The position numbers and the translations under genes were made by a program. Below, in pieces: positions 31,848 to 40,501 of a stretch of 64,000 nucleotides of DNA; position 1 is the first letter of the stretch; each line of letters begins with the position of its first letter. Below the pieces are notes generated by a model, which worked only from the letters and a program-made list of their open reading frames with translations, had not been told where the DNA came from and searched no databases. Source of the DNA: Acidobacteriota bacterium (GTDB lineage Bacteria; Acidobacteriota; Vicinamibacteria; Vicinamibacterales; UBA2999); contig JAUYQQ010000022.1 in NCBI GenBank assembly GCA_030697165.1, positions 186,001-250,000 of the forward strand, given 5' to 3'.

Positions 31848-33325
31848 GGTCGTTGGTCCTCCCAATCGTGGTGCCGTTGGCGACGGCGATTGTCCTGTTG
31901 CTGGCGCCGTCGCGGCCATTGCTGCAGCGATGGCTTGGACTCGCCGGCTCACTCCTGCTGCTCGGCAGCGCGATCGTGCTGTTCCGGCAGGTCGAATCGA
32001 GCGGCATCCAGGTGTTGCAGGTGGGCGGATGGCCGGCGCCGTTCGGCATCACGCTGGTCGCCGATCTGCTGGCGGCCATGCTGGTGGTGGCCGCGGGCAT
32101 CGTGGCCGTCGCGGTCGCCGCCGCGGCCTTCGCCGGCATCGACCCGAGGCGCGAGGCTTTCGGCTATTACCCGCTGGTCCAGGTCCTCCTGATGGGGGTG
32201 TGCGGCGCGTTCCTGACCGGCGACTTCTTCAACTTGTACGTGTGGTTCGAGGTGATGCTGGTCGCGTCGTTCGTGCTGATGTCGCTGCACCGCACCAGCC
32301 CGCAGGTGGAGGCCGCGTTCAAGTACGTCGCGATGAACCTGCTCGCTTCGTCAATCTTCCTCACCGCCCTGGGCCTGCTGTACGGCGCGGCCGGCACGCT
32401 CAACATGGCGGACCTCGCCAGGGTCTGGCCGAGCCTGCGCTCAACGGGAATGGACACGGTACTGGCCGTGCTGTTCGTGATGGCGTTCAGCATCAAGGCC
32501 GGCTTGTTTCCGCTGTTCTTCTGGCTGCCGGCGTCGTATCACGCGCCGCCGGCGGTGGTCGGCGCGTTGTTTGCCGGCCTGCTGACCAAGGTCGGCGTCT
32601 ACGCGCTGATGCGGATCTTCACGCTGTTGTTCCAGGACGGCCCCGAGGGGCTGTTCACGCTGTTGCTGATGATGTCGCTTGCGACCATGGTGATCGGCCT
32701 GGTGGCGGCGCAGCGCGAGCGCGACTTCCGCCGCATTCTCTCGTTCAACCTGGTCGGGCACATCGCGTACACCACCGCCAGCCTTACCGTGCTGACGCCG
32801 GCGGCGCTGGCCGGCGCCATCCTCTACGTGATCCACCACATCGTCGTCATCACCAACCTGTTCCTCGTCGGGGGCGTGATGCTGCGCCTGCGGCGCACCA
32901 CCGAGATGGCGTCGCTCGGCGGGCTGTATCGCGAACATCCGGTGCTGACCGCGTTGGCGTTGGTGCCCATCTTCTCGCTGGCGGGTGTGCCACCCCTGTC
33001 TGGCTTCCTCGGCAAGCTCGCGATCGTGCAAGGCACGTTCGCGGCCGGGGCGTACTGGGTCGGAGGCATGGTGCTGGCGGTCGGACTGCTGACCCTGATC
33101 TCGATGGGACGCGTGTGGGCCGAGGGTTTCTGGGCGCCGGGGCCTGGCACGGCCGACACCACCACGCCGGGCACGCCGCTGCTGTTCGTCATCGGCGGCC
33201 TGAGCGTCGTGACCCTGGCGATGACCTTCTGGGCGGGGCCGTTGTTCGACGTCGCGTTACGGGCGGCGCACCAACTGCTGCAGCGCGATCAGTACATCCG
33301 GGCAGTGCTCGGAGGTGGGGGTTAA
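31844..33325 (+). CDS. mrpD: Mrp antiporter subunit D
   Basis: A 493-residue NuoN/NuoM-like subunit with about 14 helices. Landmarks are LYVWFEVMLVASFVLM with the conserved Glu, FSIKAGLFPLFFWLPASYHAPP with the essential Lys, and a later LLTKVGVYALMRIF segment. MrpD is one of two proton-pumping-type subunits of the complex. It overlaps mrpC by 4 bp and its stop is one base before the chosen mrpE ATG. The length fits the family. Confidence 0.93.
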   Translation: MRSLVLPIVVPLATAIVLLLAPSRPLLQRWLGLAGSLLLLGSAIVLFRQVESSGIQVLQVGGWPAPFGITLVADLLAAMLVVAAGIVAVAVAAAAFAGIDPRREAFGYYPLVQVLLMGVCGAFLTGDFFNLYVWFEVMLVASFVLMSLHRTSPQVEAAFKYVAMNLLASSIFLTALGLLYGAAGTLNMADLARVWPSLRSTGMDTVLAVLFVMAFSIKAGLFPLFFWLPASYHAPPAVVGALFAGLLTKVGVYALMRIFTLLFQDGPEGLFTLLLMMSLATMVIGLVAAQRERDFRRILSFNLVGHIAYTTASLTVLTPAALAGAILYVIHHIVVITNLFLVGGVMLRLRRTTEMASLGGLYREHPVLTALALVPIFSLAGVPPLSGFLGKLAIVQGTFAAGAYWVGGMVLAVGLLTLISMGRVWAEGFWAPGPGTADTTTPGTPLLFVIGGLSVVTLAMTFWAGPLFDVALRAAHQLLQRDQYIRAVLGGGG

Positions 33326-33326
33326 C

Positions 33327-33815
33327 ATGCTGCTCGGCTGCATTCTCCTGGCACTGGCCTGGGCGGCGCTGCAAGGGGAGATCACCCTCGGGAACCTGAT
33401 CACGGGCTACCTCCTGGGCTACGCCATCCTTGCCCTGCTGGCCAAAGGGCGGGTGCTGCCGCCAACCCTGGCGGCGCGGACGAGGCACGCCGCCGGGCTC
33501 GCGGTGTTCTTTGTCCGCGAGCTGGTGGTGGCCAACGTGAAGGTGGCCATCGACGTCCTGCGGCCACACACGGCGATCCGGCCGGCCGTGATCGGGGTCC
33601 CGCTGGATGTGACGAGCGACAACGAGATCCTGCTGCTGTCGATGTTGATCAACATCACGCCGGGCAGCGTCACGATCGATCTGTCAGAGGACCGGCGCAC
33701 GCTGTACGTGCACGTCATGCACATGACCAGCGTCGAGGCCAGCCGGCACGAGATCAAGAGCGGCTTCGAACGGCGCGTCAAGCTGCTGTTCGAACGATCG
33801 CCGGAGGACCCATGA
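33327..33815 (+). CDS. mrpE: Mrp antiporter subunit E
   Basis: The ATG at 33327 comes right after the mrpD stop (GGAGG lies at about 33311) and gives 162 residues. Two or three N-terminal helices precede a soluble tail containing the MnhE hallmarks NEILLLSMLINITPGSVTIDLSED and LYVHVMHM. The subunit is needed for assembly of the Mrp complex. Its 3' end overlaps the mrpF start by 4 bp. Confidence 0.92.
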   Translation: MLLGCILLALAWAALQGEITLGNLITGYLLGYAILALLAKGRVLPPTLAARTRHAAGLAVFFVRELVVANVKVAIDVLRPHTAIRPAVIGVPLDVTSDNEILLLSMLINITPGSVTIDLSEDRRTLYVHVMHMTSVEASRHEIKSGFERRVKLLFERSPEDP

Positions 33816-34078
33816 TTGAGACGGTTGCGCCGCTGGTGCTCACGGCCCTCGGCCTTGCCATCCTGATGACGGTGGCGCGGCTGATCAAGGGGCCATCGCT
33901 CCCCGATCGCGTCGTCGCGATGGACCTGCTGGGAATACTCGTCGTCGGTGTGATCGTGGTCCTCGCCGGTTCGACCGGCGTGCGCGCCACCCTCGATGCG
34001 GCGATCGTCATCGCGCTGATTGGGTTCGTGGCGACCGTGGCCTATGCGACGTACGTGGAGCGAGGGCACCCGGAATGA
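33812..34078 (+). CDS. mrpF: Mrp antiporter subunit F
   Basis: An 88-residue protein with three helices. The conserved cytoplasmic segment RLIKGPSLPDRVVAMDLLG, whose Asp and Arg are characteristic of MnhF/MrpF, lies between helices 1 and 2. The start overlaps mrpE by 4 bp and the stop overlaps mrpG by 4 bp. Confidence 0.92.
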   Translation: MIETVAPLVLTALGLAILMTVARLIKGPSLPDRVVAMDLLGILVVGVIVVLAGSTGVRATLDAAIVIALIGFVATVAYATYVERGHPE

Positions 34079-34467
34079 TCGATCTGCTGACCGCGGCGAT
34101 GTGGCTGCTGGGTGCGTTGTTCGGCCTGCTCGCGGCCCTGGGCCTGTTGCGCATGCCCGACGTGTTCACGCGGATGCAGGCGTCCACGAAAGCGTCAACG
34201 CTCGGCCTGGGCTGCCTGCTGATTGGCGCGGCGCTGCAGTTGGGCGACCTGGCGTCGCTGATCCGCGCCGCCAGCATTGGCGCGTTCATCTTCCTCACCA
34301 ATTCCGTGTCGGCGCATGTGATCGCTCGCGCGTCGTACCTCGCCGAGGTGCCGCTGTGGGAAGGCACCGTGCTCGACGAGCGCCGGGCCGCTGACCAGGC
34401 GGCACACGGCGAGGGGATTACGACCGCACCGGGCGAACCGGCTTCTCAGAACCGGCCATCACGCTAG
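34075..34467 (+). CDS. mrpG: Mrp antiporter subunit G
   Basis: A 130-residue protein with three helices and the PhaG/MnhG signature LGLLRMPDVFTRMQASTKASTLG, followed by a variable hydrophilic C-terminal tail. It completes the six-gene group-2 set (AB fusion, C, D, E, F, G). Its TAG stop overlaps the stop of the convergent hydrolase gene (shared CTAG at 34464-34467), so no terminator separates the two. Confidence 0.92.
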   Translation: MIDLLTAAMWLLGALFGLLAALGLLRMPDVFTRMQASTKASTLGLGCLLIGAALQLGDLASLIRAASIGAFIFLTNSVSAHVIARASYLAEVPLWEGTVLDERRAADQAAHGEGITTAPGEPASQNRPSR

Positions 34468-36188
34468 CGGGCCGTGTCGAGGTCGCGGCTACTCAACAGG
34501 TCATTCAGGCGCTCGATGTCTGGCGGGCTCCAGCCCGCCGGCTCCATCAGGGCGAGCCAGGCGCTCGCGTAGTGCACCCCGGCAAAGTTGTGGCCGAAGC
34601 CGGCCGGCGCGGTATTCGCGACGGCCATGTCGGCCGCCAGCTGCAGCGTCGTCACCACCGGGTACCATCGCAGCGCGGACGACACATCCCGGGCCCTTGG
34701 CTCCGCCAACCACGCCGGGCGGCGGTACAGGGTCGAGGTGCTGAAGAACGTCATGGGGTCACTGGCGTATTGCAGCACCGCGATGCGGAACGGTCCCCAC
34801 TCGGCGTCACCCCGCTCGAGGCCGCCGTCCTGGTTCATGAATCGGATCACCGATCCCTCCCGATAGCGTGGCAGCCACGCGGGAGAACCGGGGGTGCGGC
34901 CATCGACGATGGTCTGCCAGAGCGCGCTTCGGAACGGAAGGCCCGTCAGCAGAGCCCCCTGAAAAGGGTCGGCGACGATGTCGTAGGCATCGAACGACCG
35001 CTCGGCGTTGAGCGCGCCCAGGCTGACGCCGTAGAGATACAGCTTGGGTCGTGTTTCCCTGGGCAGCTGCGTCCAGTGTCCGTAGACCGCTCGAAACAGC
35101 GCGCGCGCGCTTTCGGCGCCGTATGCGCCGTCGGTCGGCAGGGCCAGCACACTCGGCAAGTACGAGTACTGCATCGCGACACTCGCGATGTTACCCCGGT
35201 GGAGATACTCGACCGGCGTCAGCGCCGCCGGGTCTACCCACCCGGTGCCGGTCGGTGTGACCAGGAGCAGGACCGATCGCTTGAAGCCTCCGACACGCTG
35301 GAGTTCGCGGAGGGCCAGTTGCGCGCGCGCCTCCGGCGTGTCGGCCGCATTCAGGCCCACGTACACCCGCAGCGGCGTGAGCGTCGGTTCTCCGAAGAAC
35401 GCGTGCAGCTGGTCCGCCGTTGGTCCCGACGATACGAACGCTCGACCCTGGTGTCCCAGGTCTTCCCAGGCAATGAGGGACGCGGTGCTGCCAGTGCGTG
35501 CCGCCTCCGCGGGCGGCGCCGCCTCAGGCGGAATCGCCCCGTCCACCTGCTGCGAGATGCTGTCGGCCAGTCCGAGCGCGGTCCTGAAGAACACGCCCTC
35601 GGCCACGACCCAGAAGACGGCCACGGCGGCGACTGCGCCCAGCACGTTCGCGACGCGCCTGGGGAACACGTGCCGCAGCCGGACCGAGAGATACGTGAAG
35701 GTGCGTTTGAAAGCCCACGCGACGCCGGCGAGCGCGCCGAACACGAGACCCACGATCGCCGCGACGCTCAACGGCCGAACACCGTCCTCGTCGGGAAGCA
35801 ACATCAGGCGACGGACGGAGTTCTGCCACTCGGATGCCTGCCAGAGGAACACGATCGCGATGGTCACGCTGACTGCGGTCGCGGCTTGCGTCAACCGGCG
35901 ATGGCGTCGCGGATCCAGCAGGGGCAGCTCGAGATACGACCAGAGCCCAACCCCGCACACGCCGAGTGCGTAACCGGCCGCGAGCGACAGGCCCGAGACC
36001 ACGCCCTGGAACACCACAGGCCTGGGGAGCAGGCTCGGCGTCAACGAGTACGCGAGGAACAAGGTGCCGAGCGACAGGCCGACGACCGACATCGACTGCC
36101 ACACGGCCTGCAACCAGGGTGTTGTCCGTGCCAGGAACACGCCTGAAATCATAACTGGGGCAGCCTCTGCGCCGATGACGGTGTGCAC
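34464..36188 (-). CDS. Integral-membrane alpha/beta hydrolase (Abhydrolase_9 family)
   Basis: The 574-residue protein is read from a GTG at 36188; ATG at 36152 (MISGVFL) is an alternative with a comparable ribosome site. Four helices in the first about 215 residues fit the Abhydrolase_9 N-terminal domain. The catalytic domain has the nucleophile elbow YGVSLGALN near residue 385. A segment before it, NAADTPEARAQLAL, is typical of the family in mycobacteria and actinobacteria. It is probably an esterase or lipase at the cytoplasmic membrane. Its 3' end meets mrpG tail to tail, so it is unlikely to be part of the Mrp system. Confidence 0.82.
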   Translation of the reverse strand: MHTVIGAEAAPVMISGVFLARTTPWLQAVWQSMSVVGLSLGTLFLAYSLTPSLLPRPVVFQGVVSGLSLAAGYALGVCGVGLWSYLELPLLDPRRHRRLTQAATAVSVTIAIVFLWQASEWQNSVRRLMLLPDEDGVRPLSVAAIVGLVFGALAGVAWAFKRTFTYLSVRLRHVFPRRVANVLGAVAAVAVFWVVAEGVFFRTALGLADSISQQVDGAIPPEAAPPAEAARTGSTASLIAWEDLGHQGRAFVSSGPTADQLHAFFGEPTLTPLRVYVGLNAADTPEARAQLALRELQRVGGFKRSVLLLVTPTGTGWVDPAALTPVEYLHRGNIASVAMQYSYLPSVLALPTDGAYGAESARALFRAVYGHWTQLPRETRPKLYLYGVSLGALNAERSFDAYDIVADPFQGALLTGLPFRSALWQTIVDGRTPGSPAWLPRYREGSVIRFMNQDGGLERGDAEWGPFRIAVLQYASDPMTFFSTSTLYRRPAWLAEPRARDVSSALRWYPVVTTLQLAADMAVANTAPAGFGHNFAGVHYASAWLALMEPAGWSPPDIERLNDLLSSRDLDTAR

Positions 36189-36235
36189 CGGCTTGGTCGC
36201 TCCTGCTTTATACTAAACGCCACATTCACCGGGGT

Positions 36236-36301
36236 GCGGCGTCGTTCGCCGCAGGACATGGATGGTCGGGCCGCCATCCTCATGGTCGCGAGACCAGGAG
36301 G
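36236..36301 (+). ncRNA. Structured nhaA leader, candidate nhaA-class riboswitch
   Basis: Three helices follow one another directly before the nhaA ribosome site: GCGGCG-TCGTT-CGCCGC (36236-36252); CATGGATGG-N8-CCATC-CT-CATG (36257-36284); and GGTC-GCGA-GACC (36284-36295), closed by a GNRA tetraloop. AGGAGG begins at 36296, touching the last stem, so refolding could hide or free it. Two RNA classes, nhaA-I and nhaA-II, are known upstream of nhaA genes and have been reported as Li+-responsive. I cannot match the consensus from memory, so the class is inferred from gene context and structure only. Confidence 0.5.
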
Positions 36302-36307
36302 ATCGCT

Positions 36308-37654
36308 CTGAACGCTTCGCCATCGGACCCATCGCTCTCCCTTCCTGAGGCCTCCGTCGATCGCTGGCTGGCGCCGCTCACGCGGTTCATGCACATTCAG
36401 TCGGCGAGCGGCATCGTGCTGCTGCTCTGTACCGCCGTGGCCCTCACGCTGGCCAACTCCCCGCTGGCGGGGTGGTTTGCCGGCCTGTGGAAGACACCGG
36501 TGTCGCTGGGGCTCGGATCGTTCACGGTGTCCGGGGACGTCGGGCACCTGATCGTCAACGACGGCCTGATGACCCTGTTCTTCTTCGTCGTCGGGCTGGA
36601 GTTGAAACGCGAACTGGTGCACGGAGAACTGCGTGATCCCCGCAAGGCGCTGCTGCCGGTCTTTGCCGCCCTGGGCGGCGTCATGCTGCCGGCCGGCATC
36701 TACCTCGCGCTGCAGTGGGGTGAACCGGGGCAGCGGGGATGGGCGATCCCGATGGCCACCGACATCGCGTTCGTCGTCGGCTTTCTCGCGCTGTTCGGAC
36801 AGCGGGTGCCGCTCGGCTTGAAGATCCTGTTGTTGTCGCTGGCCATCGTCGATGACCTGGTGGCCGTGCTGATCATCGCCTTCGTGTTTACCGAGACGAT
36901 CGCCTGGAGCTGGCTTGGCGCGGCGGCACTCGCGTTTGCCATCATCGTGGCGTTCCAGCGCATCGGCGTCCGCGCGGTGGGTGTCTACGTGGCAGTCGGC
37001 GCGTTCATCTGGCTCGCGTTCCTGCAGTCGGGCGTTCACCCCACGGTCGCGGGGGTGCTGCTCGGCCTGCTGACACCGTCAACAGCCTGGATCGGTGCGC
37101 AGACGCTTGCGGACGTCTTGCAGGCGAGCTGGCAACGCGCAACCGGAAGCGGGGAAGCGCCACACGCGGATCCCGCGGTCGCCGGAACGGCGCGGTTCGC
37201 GGCGCACGAGTCGGTCTCGCCCCTGCACCGTCTCGAACACGGCCTGCATCCCTGGGTGGCGTTTGTGATCATGCCGGTGTTTGCCCTCGCGAACGCCGGC
37301 GTCACGCTCACCCCGTCGAGCCTGGGTGAGCCGGTCGCGGTCGCGGTCGCCGTCGCGCTGGCTGTCGGGAAACCGGTCGGCATTCTCCTGCTCTGCGCGG
37401 TCGCGATTCGCCTGCGCGTGACCGACCTGCCCGAGGGGGTGACCTGGGGCATGCTGGCGGGCGGCGCTTGCCTCGCGGGCATTGGCTTCACCATGGCCCT
37501 GTTCCTCAATACGCTCTCGTTTCCGGTCGGCGAGTTCGCCGCGCTGGAGTCGGCCGGCAAGGTCGGCACTCTCGCCGGGTCGGTGGCCAGCGCGATCATG
37601 GGTGCGGCTATCTTGGCGATCGTCCTGGCCCGACCCGGAAGACCACGCACGTGA
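36308..37654 (+). CDS. nhaA: Na+/H+ antiporter NhaA, apparent CTG start
   Basis: From CTG at 36308 the protein is 448 residues. The first in-frame ATG (36389) would remove the conserved amphipathic helix seen in the family (here VDRWLAPLTRFMHIQS), and no in-frame ATG, GTG or TTG exists upstream. AGGAGG (36296-36301) sits 6 bases before the CTG. Key residues are in place: Asp in MATDIAF and the Asp pair in AIVDDLV, 30 and 31 residues later as in E. coli (Asp133, Asp163, Asp164), and the Lys in VGKPVGI. NhaA exports Na+ or Li+ for two H+. The leader looks regulatory. Confidence 0.92.
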   Translation: MNASPSDPSLSLPEASVDRWLAPLTRFMHIQSASGIVLLLCTAVALTLANSPLAGWFAGLWKTPVSLGLGSFTVSGDVGHLIVNDGLMTLFFFVVGLELKRELVHGELRDPRKALLPVFAALGGVMLPAGIYLALQWGEPGQRGWAIPMATDIAFVVGFLALFGQRVPLGLKILLLSLAIVDDLVAVLIIAFVFTETIAWSWLGAAALAFAIIVAFQRIGVRAVGVYVAVGAFIWLAFLQSGVHPTVAGVLLGLLTPSTAWIGAQTLADVLQASWQRATGSGEAPHADPAVAGTARFAAHESVSPLHRLEHGLHPWVAFVIMPVFALANAGVTLTPSSLGEPVAVAVAVALAVGKPVGILLLCAVAIRLRVTDLPEGVTWGMLAGGACLAGIGFTMALFLNTLSFPVGEFAALESAGKVGTLAGSVASAIMGAAILAIVLARPGRPRT

Positions 37655-37684
37655 CGGCCCCGTCGACACGTCAAGGAGGATGGC

Positions 37685-37876
37685 ATGCCTGAGAACCGAT
37701 CGATGTACCTGGGTATTGTGCTGATCGTTGCGGCCGCGTCCCTCTGGCTGGGTGCCGAACTGACTCGGCGGATCGAATGGACGGTGCCCTATATCGGCGG
37801 CGCCGGGATTGTGCTCGTGGTGCTGGGGGTCGTTCTCGAGTTCTGGAAGGCGAAGAATTCGAACCCTAAAGTGTAG
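37685..37876 (+). CDS. Small two-helix membrane protein
   Basis: A perfect AGGAGG lies 5-6 bases before the ATG. The 63-residue product has two hydrophobic helices (YLGIVLIVAAASLWLGAEL and YIGGAGIVLVVLGVVLEFW) joined by a short loop with TRRIEW, and a basic tail. It follows nhaA by 30 bp on the same strand and is probably in its transcript, perhaps as an accessory or unrelated small membrane protein. I recognise no family. Confidence 0.65.
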   Translation: MPENRSMYLGIVLIVAAASLWLGAELTRRIEWTVPYIGGAGIVLVVLGVVLEFWKAKNSNPKV

Positions 37877-38092
37877 TCACGCCGCCATCCGACGGCACCA
37901 AGCGCGTAGATGTCGGTCCGCGCATCCACCGCGTCGGGCGCGGTCGAGCCAGAGCGACAGCAGGAAGGTGAGGACGACGAAGCCCAGGCTCACCAGGGCC
38001 ACGACCAGGCCGAAACGGGAGAGACGGAACTGCTTGAAGGCGTGGTCGTTGGCGCTATCGATCACGTGCCTGAAGCCGTAATCACGCTTCAT
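37877..38092 (-). CDS. Small membrane protein overlapping the MFS transporter gene end
   Basis: The ATG at 38092 lies inside the last codons of the DHA2 transporter gene (11-bp overlap), suggesting translational coupling. The 71-residue product has a soluble, charged N-terminus (FRHVIDSANDHAFKQFRLSRFG) and one strong helix (LVVALVSLGFVVLTFLLSLWL). Its stop abuts the end of the convergent 37685 gene. It could be an accessory subunit or a fortuitous frame; the clean helix and coupling favour a gene. Confidence 0.45.
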   Translation of the reverse strand: MKRDYGFRHVIDSANDHAFKQFRLSRFGLVVALVSLGFVVLTFLLSLWLDRARRGGCADRHLRAWCRRMAA

Positions 38093-39485
38093 AAGCCGCA
38101 ACGAGGGCGACACCGATGACGGCCGCGGCAATCGCGAAGGTGACCCGCATCGCCGCCGCGACAGCCGCGGGTGCCGCCGTCATCGGGTCATTCGCGGCAA
38201 GGTTGGCCGCAAACACGGCGCCCATGACGGCAGCGCCGGTAATCAATCCGAGATTGCGCGACAGGCTGAGCAAGCCCGCGACCACCCCGCGATGATCGCC
38301 GGCCATGCCGGACATGATGGCGGTGTTGTTGGCGGCCTGAAAGGTGGCGTAACTGGAGGTCATCAGCGCGATCGGGCCCAGGTAGCCGACGAGGCCGAGC
38401 GTTGAGGGCAGCGTGACCAGGCCGATCGCGCCCACGGCAATCCCGATCAGGCCGAGCACCGCCATGTGGTGCGCGCCGAACCGGTCCACCAGCCGGCCCG
38501 CCGGCACGCCCGTCAGGGCCGAGACGACCGGCCCGGCTGAAAGCGCGAAGCCGGCCGTCAGCGGATCCAGGCCGAAGACACGGGACAGGTAGAAGGGGCC
38601 GACGACGAGCGTGGTCATCATCACCGTCGAGACGAGCGCGGTCATCACCAGGCCGCTCCTGACAACCCGGTTGCGGAGGGTCGAGAGTCGAATCAGGGGG
38701 GAGTCCGTTCGCGCTTCGACGACGTAGAAGGCGCCCCCTGCCAGCAGCGACATCAGCAGCAGGGCCGTGGTGAGGCCGCCGACCATGGTCGAAGCCAGCG
38801 TGGCCGACAGCGCATAGGCGCCGAGCGTGATAGCGAGCAGCACCGTCCCGGCGAGATCGAAGCGCTGGCCGCGGGCCGGCCGGCTCTGCCCGTCGCCGGC
38901 CACCTGCCGGCGCACCAGCTCAAAGGCGATGATGCCGGCGGGCAGGTTGACCAGGAAGATCGACCGCCATCCGAACGTGGCGATCAGGATGCCGCCGAGA
39001 GACGGCCCCAGGCCAGTGCCGATCGCCGACATCGATCCCAGCAGTCCCATCGCCCGGCCCGTGTTCGCGGCGGGAACGGCGTCGCCCACCAGCGCGATGG
39101 CCATGGCCATCATGGCGGCCGCGGCAATGCCCTGGGTCGCCCGGGCGGCGAGCAGCATCCACAGCGAGGTCGCCAGGCCGCACAGCAGCGAGGCCAGCGT
39201 GAACCCCACGATGGCGGCGAGCAACAGCGAGCGGCGGCCAATCATGTCGCCCAGCCGTCCGGCGGAGACAATCACCGTCGTGATCGCCAGCAAGTAAGAG
39301 AGCACGATCCATTGCGCTTGCTGGAATGACGCGCCGAGCGCCTGCGCCAGCGCCGGCAGGCCGGCGTTGGCGATGCTGGTATCGAGCGACGGCATCAACA
39401 TCACCAGGGACAGCGCCGCGAGAGGCCAACTGGTGGTTCGTTGGCTGGCAGCGGCCGGGTGACCGAAGGCAAAGGGCAGCGACAT
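38082..39485 (-). CDS. DHA2-type major facilitator multidrug transporter
   Basis: The ATG at 39485 gives 467 residues with about 14 predicted helices. Landmarks are LMPSLDTSIANAGLPALAQALG in helix 1 (the DHA2 D-x3-N-A-L motif), SAGRLGDMIGRRSLLL between helices 2 and 3 (motif A), and SMSAIGTGLGPSLGG in helix 5 (antiporter motif C). The family exports drugs or small organic molecules using the proton gradient. The frame remains open upstream over the divergent promoter and the LysR gene, which I reject. A divergent LysR gene with an operator-like palindrome indicates classical local control. Confidence 0.87.
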   Translation of the reverse strand: MSLPFAFGHPAAASQRTTSWPLAALSLVMLMPSLDTSIANAGLPALAQALGASFQQAQWIVLSYLLAITTVIVSAGRLGDMIGRRSLLLAAIVGFTLASLLCGLATSLWMLLAARATQGIAAAAMMAMAIALVGDAVPAANTGRAMGLLGSMSAIGTGLGPSLGGILIATFGWRSIFLVNLPAGIIAFELVRRQVAGDGQSRPARGQRFDLAGTVLLAITLGAYALSATLASTMVGGLTTALLLMSLLAGGAFYVVEARTDSPLIRLSTLRNRVVRSGLVMTALVSTVMMTTLVVGPFYLSRVFGLDPLTAGFALSAGPVVSALTGVPAGRLVDRFGAHHMAVLGLIGIAVGAIGLVTLPSTLGLVGYLGPIALMTSSYATFQAANNTAIMSGMAGDHRGVVAGLLSLSRNLGLITGAAVMGAVFAANLAANDPMTAAPAAVAAAMRVTFAIAAAVIGVALVAAYEA

Positions 39486-39556
39486 GCCGTCACAGTAGCC
39501 GCCGTTGGTCCATGGCGGAAGACGCAGCATTTGCATTGTATTCGTGCGTTTGACGC

Positions 39557-39576
39557 CATGACAGAGCCGTGTCATG
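39557..39576. promoter_or_regulatory. LysR/MFS intergenic palindrome
   Basis: CATGACA-GAGCCG-TGTCATG is a perfect 7-bp-arm inverted repeat 8 bp before the LysR start and 71 bp from the divergent transporter start. Its position suggests an autoregulatory operator that also influences the transporter promoter. Confidence 0.55.
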
Positions 39577-39584
39577 GTTCCCGG

Positions 39585-40496
39585 ATGTCCACGCCCGACC
39601 TCAACTTGCTGGTGATCCTGAACGTGGTCCTGAGCGAAGGCAGCGTCGTCCGCGCCGCCGAGCGCCTGCAGCTGAGTCCGTCGGCGATGAGCCGCGCGCT
39701 GGCGCGCGTCCGAGAGGCGACCGGCGATCCGTTGCTGGTCAGGGCGGGTCGTGGGCTGGTGCCGACGCCGCGGGCCATGGAACTGAAGGCACGCACCGCG
39801 GCGGTCGTCCAGGAGGCCGAAGGGCTGCTGCGACCGGCCGCGGCGCCGGACCTCAAGATCGTCGCGCGGACCTTCACGATCCGGTCGCGGGAGGGGTTTG
39901 TCGAGAATTTCGGGGCGCGCCTGCTGGCGGGGCTCGCCCGGGAGGCGCCCGGTGTCCAGCTCCAGTTCGTGGCGAAACTGACGCGAGACAGCGCGGCGCT
40001 TCGTGAGGGGACGGTCGACCTCGAGACCGCCGTCGTTGATCAAGACACCAGCCCGGAACTCCGCGAATCCCCGCTATTCCGCGATCGCTATGTCGGGGTC
40101 GTGCGCAAGGGTCATGCCCTGTCGAAGGGCAAGGTCACGGCCTCGCGGTATGCGGCCGGTGAACACATCCTGATCGCGCGCAGCGGCTTTGGTCAGACCC
40201 GGGTTGACGAGGTCCTGGAGCCGCTGGGCATTGAACGGCGGATCGCCACCACGGTCAGCGGGTTCGGGACCGCCCTGGCGCTCGCGCGCGACACCGATCT
40301 GATCGCGACCGTCCCCGAGCGGCACACCGGCAACCTGCGCTCGGGCATGTGGACGTTCGCCCTGCCGTTCGCCATGCCGCCGTTCACGGTTTCGCTGCTA
40401 TGGCATCCGCGCATGCAGGCTGACCCGGTGCATCAATGGCTTCGCGCACGCTGTCATGAAGTCTGTGCCGAGGGGCTGCCGAAGCGCCGGGCTTAA
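39585..40496 (+). CDS. LysR-family regulator, probable control of the divergent MFS gene
   Basis: The ATG at 39585 gives 303 residues. The N-terminus STPDLNLLVILNVVLSEGSVVRAAERLQLSPSAMSRALARVREATGDPLLVR is the winged helix of the NodD/LinR-like subgroup (described here as one stretch of about residues 2-50). The effector-binding domain is of usual size. It is divergent from a DHA2 exporter gene with 99 bp between, the standard layout for an inducible exporter. The inducer is probably a substrate of the pump. Confidence 0.85.
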   Translation: MSTPDLNLLVILNVVLSEGSVVRAAERLQLSPSAMSRALARVREATGDPLLVRAGRGLVPTPRAMELKARTAAVVQEAEGLLRPAAAPDLKIVARTFTIRSREGFVENFGARLLAGLAREAPGVQLQFVAKLTRDSAALREGTVDLETAVVDQDTSPELRESPLFRDRYVGVVRKGHALSKGKVTASRYAAGEHILIARSGFGQTRVDEVLEPLGIERRIATTVSGFGTALALARDTDLIATVPERHTGNLRSGMWTFALPFAMPPFTVSLLWHPRMQADPVHQWLRARCHEVCAEGLPKRRA

Positions 40497-40501
40497 GGCA
40501 G

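Noticed and set aside
39486-40043. N-terminal extension of the MFS transporter
   Set aside because: It would run through the divergent promoter and the LysR gene and contains no transporter helix; the ATG at 39485 gives the expected first helix.
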